Below the pieces are notes generated by a model. That model was not told the DNA's origin, made no database searches, and saw only the letters and a list, made by a program, of their open reading frames with translations. Shown one piece after another: positions 25,163-36,213 of a stretch of 64,000 nucleotides of DNA. The DNA lies in contig CALZFC010000328.1 in assembly GCA_945643635.1 (NCBI GenBank), positions 185,001-249,000 on the forward strand. Reading direction: 5' to 3'. Positions within the stretch are counted from its first letter, which is position 1, and every line of letters starts with the position of its first letter. The position numbers were made by a program, and so were the translations under genes. Source of the DNA: Allodiplogaster sudhausi. Taxonomy: Eukaryota; Nematoda; Chromadorea; Rhabditida; Diplogasteridae.

Positions 25163-25448
25163 AATAGATTAGTCAGTCATGCATGACCGTTTGTTTTTTT
25201 TCTTCAATGTCTCAACTATAAGATTAATAAATTCAAATGTGTCGAACACGAATGGCAAAATTAAACATGATTGATTGTGCACTAGCATTGCGCGGTCTCT
25301 TTTTTAAATTACTTTTTTTTAAACAATTACTTGAAAAAAATTTTGCGTCTCGCGAATTCAGCGAAAGATATCATTAAAATATGCAAAATAACGTATACGA
25401 ATTTCTGATTATTAATAAATCCAATCATATAAATATCTTTCTGCCACA

Positions 25449-25556
25449 AAACGCACTTGCGAGGTAGCAGAAGACGGCGTCAAGAGTCGCAACTTTCTGC
25501 TGCTCTTCTTGACCTTCCAACAAGGCGATCTCATCATTCTCCATCTGAAAGTGAGA
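25449..25556 (-). CDS. Candidate exon, unassigned
   Basis: After a tttcag acceptor the minus strand reads MENDEIALLEGQEEQQKVA and continues into VFCYLASAF. The acidic start followed by a hydrophobic segment could be an N-terminus or internal exon. No family was recognised. Confidence 0.25.
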
Positions 25557-26024
25557 TGGAAAATACGCAGCCGTTGGCAATAAGAGGAGAAATGTAAAGC
25601 TTTTTTCTTGAGAAATAATTTGAACAATTTGATGACATATATATTTAGTTTCGTCACTAGCTTATCTTTCCTTAAAAAAACATTAAAAAAACAACTATGG
25701 TAATAGATAATAATTTAATCAAATGTTTTAAATCTGGAAAAGATAAATAAATAAAAAATGAACTGACCACTGACCAGCCGCTCACTGCACGAGTTTTGCA
25801 GCTAAATGGCAGGCAAACTCGTGATCTTAATAAGTGCAAACTTTACATACTCTTTATGTTTAGCAATCTCGAATGCGTAATTTATGTCTCGCAATATGCC
25901 AAATATTCTCTAAGCCGAAAACAATACTTTTTTCAACTTCTAACTTTCTCATTGTCTTCGATGCCTTGCTTTATTCAAAAAAAGGTTAATTATTTATCAT
26001 TTAGAACGGCGGATAGAGAAGCAA

Positions 26025-26130
26025 ATACCGTATTTACTCTATTAGTACCACTCCTTCTATTAAACCCTCCTCTAATAGTACCCCCTCCCTTGAAAATGCC
26101 ATTGAAAAATAGTGCCCCTCTTTCTTCAAG
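26025..26130. repeat. Possible repeat end downstream of the cyclase relic
   Basis: The accgtatttactctattagtacc segment followed by pyrimidine-rich ctaatagtaccccctccc resembles the end of a dispersed repeat rather than coding sequence. It sits where the catalytic-domain exons of the cyclase should begin. Confidence 0.3.
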
Positions 26131-26300
26131 TCCCAACCTGAATCGGTGGGCACTTCTGAGACAACTGCGTGAAATTGACGACGTCGCTGAAAAATACCGT
26201 AACACTCTCGAAGGACCGAGTGGCCGAGCTTGATTTGCCTGTGAAGATGATGATTGCGCTATTTATTTCTCTGAATATCACGATCACAAAAATTGTACAC

Positions 26301-26909
26301 GTCATCTGCTAACTTTGGCAGCATTCGAAAGAGTAGAATATCGCTCTTCTTCTTCTCCTCGACCAGTTCTTTCGTGCGGTCAGCGACTTCCTCCTCGAGT
26401 GAGTTCGCGTACTGCTCCATCATGTTGAAGACGTGGTCCATGAGGTTCTGTTGCTTCCCACCAGACATGGACCGTTGAATGGAACGGACTGTCGAAATGC
26501 TTGGACGATGACTTTCGCTCCAGCAATCGCGGACAAGGTGAAGCTTAAATTAAAAGTTTTAAATTTGTCAAAAAGTAAATATGAGATATCAAAATAAGAG
26601 TTCAAGGACCGACAAGTGCCGGCGTAACTTCAACGCCTTCCGCTGAGTGAAGTTCAGGACGAATGGGAGCAGCGCCTCCCTTCTTGATGAGGTAGATCAG
26701 CTCTAAGTGCCGAAACCTTGCGCAGTTTGTCTTTTCTAACAGTCTCCTACCATACAGCTTCTTCCGGCCAATCGCATTCCACGCCGGTCGTCTAGTGATA
26801 ATCTCGGATGCCACTATGCTCATTGTCAGTGCCTAAATGTCTCCGACAGCCGTTGCCGCCGCAGCCTCTTCCTCTCCCCGCAACAGCTCCGGCGCCATCC
26901 AGAGTTGTC
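26301..26909 (-). pseudogene. Receptor-type guanylyl cyclase fragment with in-frame TAG
   Basis: Receptor guanylyl cyclases are membrane receptors that make cGMP; this piece covers the end of the kinase-homology domain and the dimerisation helix. Exons in phase: 26909-26751 (LWMAPELLRGEEE, then SIVASEIITR), 26702-26614 (LIYLIKKGGAAPIRPEL), 26543-26301 (LHLVRDCW, then a QQNLMDHVFNMMEQYANSLE coiled coil and LLFRMLPKLAD). The conserved tyrosine of the GDIY motif is a TAG stop at 26835-26833. The extracellular, transmembrane and catalytic parts are not found: the right side is the duplicated itr-1 block and the left side is repeat-like sequence. It is most likely a relic, unless the TAG is a sequencing error and the rest lies outside. 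Confidence 0.75.
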
Positions 26910-27408
26910 CTTAAAAGATGCGAAAACTCAAAATTTTTGCTATTAGGATGATTCTGTAAACATCAGCAAAGAGCCAAGGTTCTAAACCTATTTTCCATCT
27001 GAAAAGCGTTGCCTGAACCTAAGGGAATATTAGTATGTTGAACAGAACTTTAAATTTAACAGTTGTCGCCAACTAAATTTCGGCCAAAAACGCTTGTAGG
27101 AGCAGAGTTGACCAGCGAGGGGTGAAATATGATTCCATAGGCCGTGAAATGTATGTCGACACTTGCACGATTCACTACCGGACGCAAACCGCCAATTTAA
27201 AATTGTCAGGAAAATGCTTGCTTTACGATCTTGGCAAATTTCCAGGTTCAAATTGCTTAAACCTATCGTGCTATATGATCGGCCATTTCGTGCTAGGAGT
27301 TACCGGGTTTAAACCTCCTTTAAACAGCTTTCCACCTCAACATTATCCTCTTTTCTCTGCCGGATTTTAGAAAGTTTGGCAGAAGGCGAATAACGGAATT
27401 GTTCATAG

Positions 27409-27784
27409 GAGCAGAATCTCGACTGGTTCATGCGCATGCGGCCATCTCGCTGAGGGATGATGAGCATGAAAGTGAACAGCCGGACATTGTCGCGCTCAAG
27501 TATGCTTATTTTGCTCTTTTTTCTATTTTTTACATTTTGTAATATTATTTAAATAAATAAATAATATATATATATATATATATATATTAATACATTTTTT
27601 ATCGTCTGATAATGCTTTGTTACCTACCATTTTACTGAGCGGTACCTGTAAAAAGCAAGAGGTAAAGGCGACATAAAAAAGATTATATTCACCAGTTAAT
27701 ATAAAAAAAATATGAAGGGACCAACTTCGCTCGACGAATCAGACGGTGCGCGAGTTACGAAAGCAGCTTGAGGACATCCGACAG
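27409..27784 (+). pseudogene. itr-1 C-terminal exon relics
   Basis: 27409-27499 corresponds to itr-1 exon 9992-10083 but is one base shorter (atgcggccatc against atgcaggccatc), which shifts the frame to an early TGA. 27718-27784 corresponds to exon 10302-10368 with the same length, but its donor is gcgagg instead of gtgagg. The 12-nt microexon equivalent near 28330 has lost its consensus. The copy has no upstream channel exons, so it cannot make a receptor. Confidence 0.85.
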
Positions 27785-27793
27785 GCGAGGACT

Positions 27794-27795
<2 letters not shown>

Positions 27796-27848
<53 letters not shown>

Positions 27849-27984
27849 TGAGAGGGGAGAGAGTGAGAGATATAGAGGGCGAGGGAGAGAGAGAGAGCGA
27901 GGGAGGGAGGGAGAAACAGAAAGAGCCAGCGAAAGAGAGAGAGAGAGAGGGTGACAGAGACATAGAAAGCGATTGAGAGGGAGC

Positions 27985-28030
<46 letters not shown>

Positions 28031-28268
28031 AGTTCAGAGAGATATAGAGGGCGAGGGAGAGAGAGAACGAGGGAGGGAGAGAGTGAATGAGAGAGAGATG
28101 GAGAGGGAGTGAGAGATATTGAGAGCGAGGCAGAGAGAGAGAGAGAGAAAAAAAAAAGAAAAAGAGGTAGTAGGGAGGGAGATAGAGAGAGACAAGCGAG
28201 GAGAGAGCGAGAGAGAGAGGGCTAGAGAACGTGAGAAGAAAGTGAGAGAAAGAGAGGAGAGAGGGAGA
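27796..28268 (+). repeat. GA tract in the duplicated copy
   Basis: About 470 bp of imperfect (GA)n, longer than the 335 bp in the source copy. The Leu/Ser-rich frames on the opposite strand are artefacts. Confidence 0.9.
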
Positions 28269-29167
28269 GGCAGACATAAGGAGAAAGACATGGACTGACA
28301 ATGTGAACGTGAAGAAAAGGTATTATGAGATAGCTGACCATGTGAGATTTAGAAATTTTGAAAAATCTCTTGTCTCGTCGATTTCCGAGATCAAAGAAAG
28401 ATTTTTTTTTCAGTACTTTGAATTGCTACGTGACGCTTGAAGATAGTATAAGGCGACGAAGATTAATAAGAAGAAGACGAAGAAGGAAAACAAGAATGCT
28501 AACTTTGCTGTTAGGATATATCCAGAATAGAGCTTCCATACCGTAACCTCCGTAGCTAGTTGTGAGTTACTCTTCGGCTCGGCCCCTTGTATCACTTCTC
28601 ACAGTGACTCTGGGCTAGCAAAGCTTTAGCTCCCCGTCCAGCTAATTGCCTGTTGCTTAATGTAATAGCTTTTATATTTCCTATTTTTCACCATTCTATC
28701 ACTCTTAAATTTTCTTTTATATTGAAAGAAATGTTGCTGTATTCCTTTGTAAATGCTGCTTTATTCCGTTACAACATTCCGATTACTGCCATATGAGTAT
28801 CTGCCTGTGCTGTGCCTTTTTCTCTCTCGAACAATTACGTGCCTTTTCGAGCTTTGAGCCTATTACGATTCCTTTCTCTATTCTGCCCCTAAATTCTTCC
28901 ACTCATTCATTTATAAATGCATGTTTTCGTTGTCTATCCATATATACTTCACAATCACTTTATTCACCATTTACCGATTCACTTTCGTAAGCATATCAGA
29001 GATGTTCTGCTCATTTAGTAGTTTAAGCCTTGAACACGTGGTTTTTCCCAGATTTTTTGACAATAGACTTAACAAGAACAGTCCGAAATTCAAAATTTTC
29101 GTCACCTCCAATCTGGCGTTTGCAAGTTTCTAGCCTAGACTTAATAGATAATAATTCATTTTATTCA

Positions 29168-32100
29168 TTAAGAGAGCCTGTCTGAGAGTCTCGACCATCA
29201 CAGGACAGGGAACAAAAGTACCCTTTGATCCTAATTGCCTTAACAGAGCGTGTGTAGGACCTAAATGGCTTCCCAAAAACATTTTCAGAAATTTTTTTTT
29301 CTCAAGTATGTCTACAGTATACCCTGATATGCCAAAAATATTCAAATGAGCGTAACTCCGTTCAATGGCGACCAATCTCAATTTTGAAACATTTGTTCGA
29401 TTCCTTGTATGATGGGGCATAAAAAAGTCCTGAGTAACATTTTTCTATAATCTTCATTATAGGGGTCATTTTGGCAAAAATGTGGTTTGGAGGGGTCCGT
29501 TTCGGGCATCGGGACCCCCTCATGTTAAAAAACGGAGAACACCACGTGAAAGAGCGTGCTTTGTTACCTCTAAAACAATTATTGTGAAAGTGGAACTCTT
29601 ACTATTTTTTACGGTAGCACTCGAAAAATGCGCGCAAGTCGATCAAAATGGCGCATTATGGGTGCTCCTACAGTTCGTTTCACTCCTTCCGTCGCTCCCC
29701 ATAATTTCTGTTTGAACCCCTCCCCTCTCAGAGATTCGCACTATTACAGATACAGTTGTAGAGCCTGTACAACAATATGTACAAATTACACGCTGCGGAA
29801 GACATTAATATAGTGCTAAAGCAGCCAAACACAGTATTTACAATTCTCGTTATGAATAAAGCTGAAAAATTGTACAACTCCCCCAAAACTTGTTGGCCTA
29901 AAGAGAAAGAGCGCCCCCTTTGCGCCGGCAGTGAGTCTTTGATGTACGGACTCATGCCTCCCACTGAGCGCCATCTACCTCGGATTCGGATTTGGTCCAG
30001 AGTCGCGCCGGATACGATCGAGACTGACGTCCCGCCCACCCTGAGTTGATGCGGAGTGATGCGAGCAATGCCCGCCTCATCACAAGCTATGCCGAGTTCC
30101 TTTCGCATGGTAGAAGTGGTGAGGGGCCTTCCGGTACTTCTACTCGCAAAAATGTAAGCTTCACCATTGGACGGGACCCAGTCGATATGCGAGTTGAAGA
30201 GCCTCTCACCGGGCGAGTTGGCTTCAGCAATGACACTCGTCACCCTTCCCTGCATGTTCTGGTCGTTCTTGGCTCTGCGGATGGAAATGGCCACGACATT
30301 CCCTTCCTTCTTGATATCCTTCCGCTGCAGGGCCACCGCTTCCGACACCCTGAGCAGTGCCGCCATGGCCAAGGCTGCAAAAAGCCCAATCCGGATGTCC
30401 TCATGCTTCGCATCCTCCCGTAGCGCCCATGCGATCAGCCTGTCTACATCCGCCCTCTCTGCCGCTGAATGATGGCGTACAGCCTTCTGCCGCTGAGCTG
30501 CCGCCTTCACCTGAGAGAACTCCTGGGTTCTTGGAAGCCGCGATAAACAGAACTAGAGTAAAACGATCTGATAACTTGAACACACCATGTCCACTACTGC
30601 TCCTTCTCTGAGATGGTTGACCGTATGCCCAGTCGCTGTCTTGAATGCTGCTGTTGCAGTCGTCAATGTCGCCGCGGAAGCTCCGTCGGCAAACTTGTGT
30701 GCAACATATGCACACAGAGCAAGAGGGCTGTCCGTGTCCATCCCGATTCCTCTGCAGAAAGCGATCCTAGCTCGCTCGCTGCCCTCATACATCTTCCGCG
30801 TGCTTGCCGCCATGGACTGCCCTGCTGCTCGCCAAATCGCATATGTTACTCCTGCGGGAAGACCGGCAAGTCCGCTCGTCAAGAAAGCCCTCCTCGGACC
30901 TGGGAATATAATACCAAACTCCAAACCGCTCGAGACGATTCCTTTCACTACATAACGGGTGGGGGCGGGCCGGGTAACCACACCACCTCTTACGGACACT
31001 TGAGCGTAGAATGAAGACTAACCCCCCTACAGATATTTCATAACTCATGACTCACGTGCCAATCCGCTCGCTACCGCTTCGCGCCCCTCTGCTCATCTCT
31101 GAGAGGGCGCGCATTCAAACACCAATTTTCGGCCTCCGAGGCACCGTGCAAGCGCATTCATCGAGCCATAACTACGCTCAATGTTAATATTAAAAAAATC
31201 GTTAGTATATCATTTAAGAGCTCTCACTTAGATCTTCAAAAGATACATACATACTTTTATTGAAAAGTTTCAATTTATATGAGAAATTTCGTTCTGTTCA
31301 ATTATAAGGCTTAAAAGGCTACTTTAAAAACATTTTCCCTGTCGAAACATACACCATAAGAAAGAGGATGAAATTTGGTACAAGATGAACCCCTTTCAAT
31401 GGAATTCCCTGCATACTATCTTTTGTTATAAGCCATAAGAGTAGGATAGCCACGTCTCATGGAAAAAGTGTAAAAAAAAGGATTGGAATATTCTAATTCG
31501 AATAACCTAAAATGTCAATTCTTGACCGAAATGACAGCGACGCTACTGGCACTACTTTTATGATTTATAATTAAAGATCGTATGTATGGAATTCGATTGA
31601 AAGGGGTTCAGCTTGTACCAAATTTCATCCTCTTTCTTATGATGTATGTTTCGATAGGCAAAAATGTTTTAAAGTAGTTTTTTAAGCCTTCTAATTGTAC
31701 AGAACGAAATTTTCCATATAAATTGAAACTTTTCAATAAAAGTATGTATGTATCATTTGAAGATCTCCGTGAGAGCTCTTAAATGATATACTAACGATTT
31801 TTAAATATTAACATTGAGCGTAGTTATGGCTCGATGAATGAGCTTGCACGGTGCCTCAGAGGCCGAAAATGCTCTTTCACGTGGTGTTCTCCGTTTTTTA
31901 ACACGAGGGGGTCCCGATGCCCGAAACGGACCCCTCAAAACACATTTTTGCCAAAATGACCACTATAATGAAGATTATAGAAAAATGATACTGAGGACTT
32001 TTTTATGCCCCATCATACAAGGAATCGAACAAATGTTTCAAAATTGAGATTGGTCGCCATTGAACGGACTTACGCTCATTTGAATATTTTTGGTATATCA

Positions 32101-32266
32101 GGGTATACTGTAGACATACTTGAGAAAAAAATTTCTGAAAACGGTTTTGGGAAGCCTTTTTGGTCCTGTACACGATGTATTAAGGAAATTAGGATCAAAG
32201 GGTACTTTTGTTACCTGTCCTCTTTACCACGGGGCATGGTCGAGTCTATCAGTTTGGCTCTCTTAA
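29168..32266. mobile_element. TTAA foldback transposon, copy 2, carrying a tyrosine recombinase insert
   Basis: Ends TTAAGAGAGCC and GGCTCTCTTAA as in the 19.4-kb element, with the same arm sequences. The left arm is interrupted: homology to copy 1 stops at about 29657 and resumes at about 31125 (ttttcggcctccgaggcac). The right arm lacks about 100 bp at the corresponding place. The element sits inside the duplicated itr-1 flank; the equivalent place in the source copy (11606-11612) has a single TTAA followed by the same acac...ctttctacggtgc sequence and no element, which is a paralogous empty site. The GC-rich 1.47-kb insert encodes the recombinase. Confidence 0.85.
29728..31000 (-). CDS. Tyrosine recombinase (Crypton-like), two exons
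   Basis: A tyrosine recombinase/integrase cuts and rejoins DNA through a covalent 3'-phosphotyrosine. Exon 1, up to about 30999 and ending at 30586, carries an N-terminal SAM-like core-binding domain (STRKMYEGSERARIAFCR). A 63-bp GT-AG intron (30585-30523) joins it in phase to exon 2 (30522-29728). Numbered from the codon at 30510, exon 2 has catalytic Arg54 in LLRVSEA, Lys81 in RRAKND, His154 and Arg157 in HQLR, Trp180 in GRW and Tyr189 in SPYI, so the full R-K-H-R-W-Y set is present. No reverse transcriptase or RNase H lies beside it, which argues for a Crypton-type element over a DIRS/PAT retroelement. The exact start is unclear: the frame opens after a TAG, and the first ATG is just before the core-binding domain. 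Function is inferred from motifs. Confidence 0.85.
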
Positions 32267-32269
32267 AAA

Positions 32270-32485
32270 CACAAACTTTCTACGGTGCAAGTGACTTGAA
32301 GAAGGATGCATGGTAATAGTCTCTTTACTGTTTTGTTAATTATGGAGCAATAAGAATTTATATAATAAATGATTCTCTCTCTCCTCCTAACTATAAGATG
32401 CCCAGTCAGGGTCAGCAATTGCCAGACAGAACATGAGGGAGAAATATGTATGTATAAAGGGAAGAGTGCGGGAGAGAGAGCGAGA
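32270..32485 (+). repeat. Remainder of the duplicated itr-1 flank after the transposon
   Basis: Matches 11617-11820 (actttctacggtgcaagtg, acttgaagaag, gtcagcaatt, acatgagggagaaatat), ending at a short GA tract. It shows that the TTAA element split the duplicate. Confidence 0.85.
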
Positions 32486-33004
32486 GAAAAAAAACAATAG
32501 GCTTATAAGAAGTGTCCTTTGTTTATAGAGCACACATCTTTTGAACTTTATATGAGCACTGTATTTCTTGTCAAAATGATATCTCGAAATGGTCTTGTAC
32601 ACAGAACGTTCTGTCGCACAATTATGTACGGGCAATGAATGTCTAGATGAGCTAAACATTCGTCGACGAGAATGGCGCTAGCGTCAGATTTTTGTCTTTT
32701 AAACAACAGTCGCAATACATTAATGAACAAGAGCAAGTGTTTTATTTTATTTGTTTATCGCTACCATCTGCAGCCTTTTTCTGCTTATCTTTATTCTTTT
32801 CTTATGTCAAAATCGCGCAAAGACAGAAGCACAAAACAGTGTGGAAAAACGAGGAGTACTCAAGCCATTCTCTTGTCTTGCTTAGAGGGAGGCTTCTATA
32901 TCTAGTAGAAGTTTGAACGAAGGAGGACAAGGGCTGAACGAGTGGCGACTTGTGACGGAACTTGATGAGAATTTGACTTCTGCAATAATTAGAACATTTG
33001 AGTG

Positions 33005-33120
33005 AGAAAAACATACTCTCACTCTCTCGCTCGCCCTTGCTCTCTCCCTCTCTCTCTCTCTCTCTCTCTGTCTCTCACTCTCTGTCACCCTCCGCCTTTA
33101 TATCTCTCTCTTCCTATCTC
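33005..33120 (+). repeat. CT tract
   Basis: (CT)n on the plus strand, which is GA on the strand of the adjacent minus-strand chemoreceptor-like gene. It begins about 60 bases after that gene's last identified donor at 33175, consistent with the GA-after-donor pattern. Confidence 0.8.
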
Positions 33121-33175
33121 TGCCATCATCAGTTTCATATGTCCGAGATTCGCATTTCTCATATGGCAGCCTTAC

Positions 33176-35277
33176 CTTAGCATTGGCGAGAATGCCAAAA
33201 TGAGCACGGAATGACTCGCTGAGTTGAAGACGAACAGCATTAAAGTGAACCAATTCCACCACTTGTTTTGTCCTGCGAATCACTTTTTTTAATTTCGAAA
33301 AACAAATTAAAAATGTAAAAAATAACGAAATCTAGTGCTGACCTACTGCTGCTGCGAAATTTACGGCCAAGACCGCCGCGCAGAATATAAGTGTTAACAA
33401 TGAGCCTAAAACAGTAATCTTTTTTGACGTTTTCTACGCGTTTCTTCGCTCTTACTAATCAGTTTTGTTCATGCTCCTCAATTAAGAGTTAAGTTATATT
33501 CTGAAAGAAAAAGAATTATCATAAATGTCTACCTCTGTTCAATCTTTGAAATTAAAGTAGTTAACTGGTGAGCGATGAAGCTTCTATGTCGAATGAGAAG
33601 ATAAATGGTCCATCTAAAATCAATATTTGTTTCCTTAAGATTATCTTTTGATTTAAATTTTAATTCTCACCATTTTTAGAGAACGTGTCACACCTTTCCG
33701 ATACAAAATCAATGTTGCTAACCCATAAAATAAGAGCGGTGAAATAGTGGAGAAGCTGTTTATTACAATAAATTTTATATAGTGACCATCCTAAATGTGT
33801 GAGGAATGTTTTAGTTATAATTACTTTTATTCGTATAAACTCGTAAAAATGCCTAAGCTTATGTAAAAAAAAACTAAAAAAATGTTTGCAAGTATAAATG
33901 ACGACAACCTTGACGAATCTGACGATTTCATCAGAAGCCAATCCATAAATGGAGGGCTCATAGTAGAAGTGGATTGATCCGGGTAGTATGTTCGTTACTA
34001 GAGACTGAAATGAGAGCATTATAATTTTTCCTATTCAAATTGTTTCTATAGGTTGTTTTCATAGCTCCTAACGGACTTTTTCTTATAATTCATGCAAAAC
34101 CATATTATGCATGCATAAGCAGCAATTATAAACGACTGGCGAAACTTGATAAAAAAAAGGTTCATCATGCACTTATTGTCTCGGGTAATCTGAGATGATT
34201 AAAATAGAGCGATCACGAAAAATTCTCGTCAGAAATTTTAAATTGCCTCGGTCCTTCGAACCTCGTTTTCGGTTATTCTTTTTTCACGCAGCGAGTTTGT
34301 ACGACCCGCGGAATAGCGCGCGAGATGAGAGAGTGCCTACTCGAAGGGTGAACAAGCGGCAATTTGAACAATAATTATTTTTTCGGCGATCCTCCTCCTT
34401 TTGTCATGTCAAAATAACTACTGTAATAGCTGCCATTGCATGAGGAACACTTGAGTGTTGAGAGAACCACCTTACCAGGCGGCTGCCCCGGGCTCTGCCC
34501 TCCTTCCCCACATATTTAGATAGTGTATCATCATGCTATTTTATATGTAAAATAAAGATATACATTTATAACCGTCTCTCTTCCCGCTACACATAAGTAC
34601 CTACACCACGGTTCTACAATTGACTATTCAGTTATTATTTTGTTTTGATAATTGTTTCCTAAATAGATTACACAAAAAATTGTTTTGGAAACTAACATTG
34701 TTTCGGCGTAAAACAGAAACAATATTGTTTCAGTTTTACGCCGAAACAATGTTGTTTCAAACAATTTTTTTGTTTGTAAATCTATCTTTCCTCGCCTGCA
34801 TCACCACTCGGCCATTGCCGGAGACAATTCTCGTCTTGAAGAGAATGGCGATGCCAGGCAACGTCCCGTTGAAAAGAAAGCACAGAAAGTCTGCGAGAGA
34901 TGCGCTCACCAGAAAACGATAGCCGATAATATTCTAGAAGCGGATTTAAAAAATCTATTTTTAAATGTTGCTTTCCTTAATTTGCTCAACCATTTGTAAG
35001 CAGAAAATTTGTTATGTCTAAAAGCTGACAACACTGAAATGAAAAAAAATTTCCTTTAAGAGGATAACAACAAATTGGAACTCCATTGTCATTTTGTAGT
35101 TTTCAAAATTCTTAAATATGTATGTATGTATATTACACTAGCCTTGTCTCTGATCTTAAGCATGTAGAAAATGAAGGCGTTGAATGGAATAAAGAGAGAT
35201 CCAATGAGAAAAAGGGAGCCACCCGCAAGGACGTCCTCTGCACTCCGAGGTTCCATGTACCATTCGGAGAGTGCCAT
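33176..35277 (-). CDS. 7TM chemoreceptor-like protein (nematode serpentine receptor, Srt/Srx-like), incomplete model
   Basis: Likely G-protein-coupled receptor of chemosensory neurons. Exons in phase where tested: 35277-35143 (ATG, helix 1 GGSLFLIGSLFIPFNAFIFY), 34933-34796 (YRFLVSASLADFLCFLFNGT, typical of helix 2), 34004-33909 (TNILPGSIHFYYEPSIYG), 33613-33533 (TIYLLIRHRSFIAHQL, loop-like), 33405-33343 (SLLTLIFCAAVLAVNFAAA), 33272-33176 (KWWNWFTLMLFVFNSASHSV then ending PMLR, typical of helix 7). Helices 3-4 and the C-terminal exon were not located. Two donors (35142, 34795) appear to be GC. A 112-bp hairpin MITE and a TTAAAGGAGG MITE lie in introns. Family assignment rests on the helix 1-2 and helix 7 patterns only. 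Confidence 0.55.
34198..34406. mobile_element. MITE, TTAAAGGAGGGCGATCACC family
   Basis: Degenerate ends (ttaaaatagagcgatcacg; ggcgatcctcctcctttt) around a centre with ttttcacgcagcgagtttgt and aatagcgcgcgagatgagag, which closely matches the centre of the member at 60858-61059. It lies in the chemoreceptor-like gene. Confidence 0.65.
34668..34779. mobile_element. 112-bp perfect-hairpin MITE beside a splice donor
   Basis: ttacacaaaaaattgtttt on the left and the inverse with gtttgtaa on the right enclose the mirrored pair tttcggcgtaaaac and gttttacgccgaaac. It ends 15 bases from the donor of exon 34933-34796. Confidence 0.75.
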
Positions 35278-35734
35278 ATGATAACGGCAAAGAAAATGCG
35301 GTCAATATCGGATGCAAATCCTGTAACTATGATTCCATTCCTTAATTCTTAAAGGTTGGTTAGTAGTGCGCCGGACGGTATAATTTCACAACGCAGTAAA
35401 TAAAAAGAGGTTCTGAATGCATCAATTTTTCAATGCGCTTTGAATTTTTTACAGAAACTGCAGCAAAACTCCATGTGGTATGTATATTGAGAGATCGCCA
35501 TGGAGAATGTTTCTGATGGTAAGCTACGAAATTGCACACGCGACTACATTAAACCCCCATTAAACGAAAGCAATCTTGTATAAAAGACTTTATCACCGAC
35601 ATCAAAGACTCCTCTAATATGCGCAAAAATGTTTTAAATAAATACAATAAAGCGTCTAACATGATTTTGAAAAATAGGAAAGGTATGTATACCTACCATA
35701 TAGGAAATGAGCTAATTGTTAGTCAAGAGAGAGC

Positions 35735-35825
35735 GCGAGAGAGAGAGTTAGAGGGAGAGAAAGAAAGCGAGAGAGAGAGAGAGAGAGAGAGAGGAAGGGA
35801 TAGAGAGAGAGAGAGGGCTAAAGTA
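35735..35825 (+). repeat. GA tract
   Basis: (GA)n of about 85 bp. No exon is recognisable in 35.3-36.2 kb, which is otherwise AT-rich intron or spacer. Confidence 0.8.
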
Positions 35826-36213
35826 TGAGAGAACAAAAGTGCAACTATTTTGTAGTTTGCCGAAAAAAATCCAGACATTGGTCGAAAAAAATCCTCACGT
35901 TGTTTTCCCAAGGTCTCGATCGGACTAGGGAAGTTATAAGTCTTTTGCAGACTGTGAGAATATTGCGAAATATGTGTGTAGTGTAGAATGTTGTGAGGAA
36001 ACTATAAATAGGTGAGAATGCTATGGGAACAGCGCTCACCATACTTGGGAAGCATTTTTATTTGTTCATTTATTTATTTATTCATTCAACAATTAAAGAT
36101 GCGACAATATATTAAAATTAAAGTAATACCATGGCATGCTATATCAGAGCAGGCTAATGAAAAAAAGAAAAGAAAAAATATGTATTCAATTACCGTATCC
36201 CCTAACAACTCAG

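Larger units (their letters stand above)
27352..29142 (+). repeat. Downstream copy of the itr-1 3'-end duplication
   Basis: Matches 9940-11605 in order and orientation: the exon 9992 block, the AT repeat, the exon 10302 block, the GA tract (longer here) and the downstream flank with ccataccgtaacctccgta and ttacaacattccgattactg. Homology stops near 29142, just before a TTAA transposon, and resumes after it at 32270. The two copies differ by scattered substitutions and tract lengths. Confidence 0.85.

Noticed and set aside
29728..31000. Bacterial integrase contamination
   Set aside because: The gene has an in-phase intron and sits inside an element that has a nematode-embedded sibling and an empty site in the itr-1 flank.
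29168..32266. DIRS/PAT retrotransposon
   Set aside because: No reverse transcriptase or RNase H is visible next to the recombinase; the surrounding sequence is the foldback arms.
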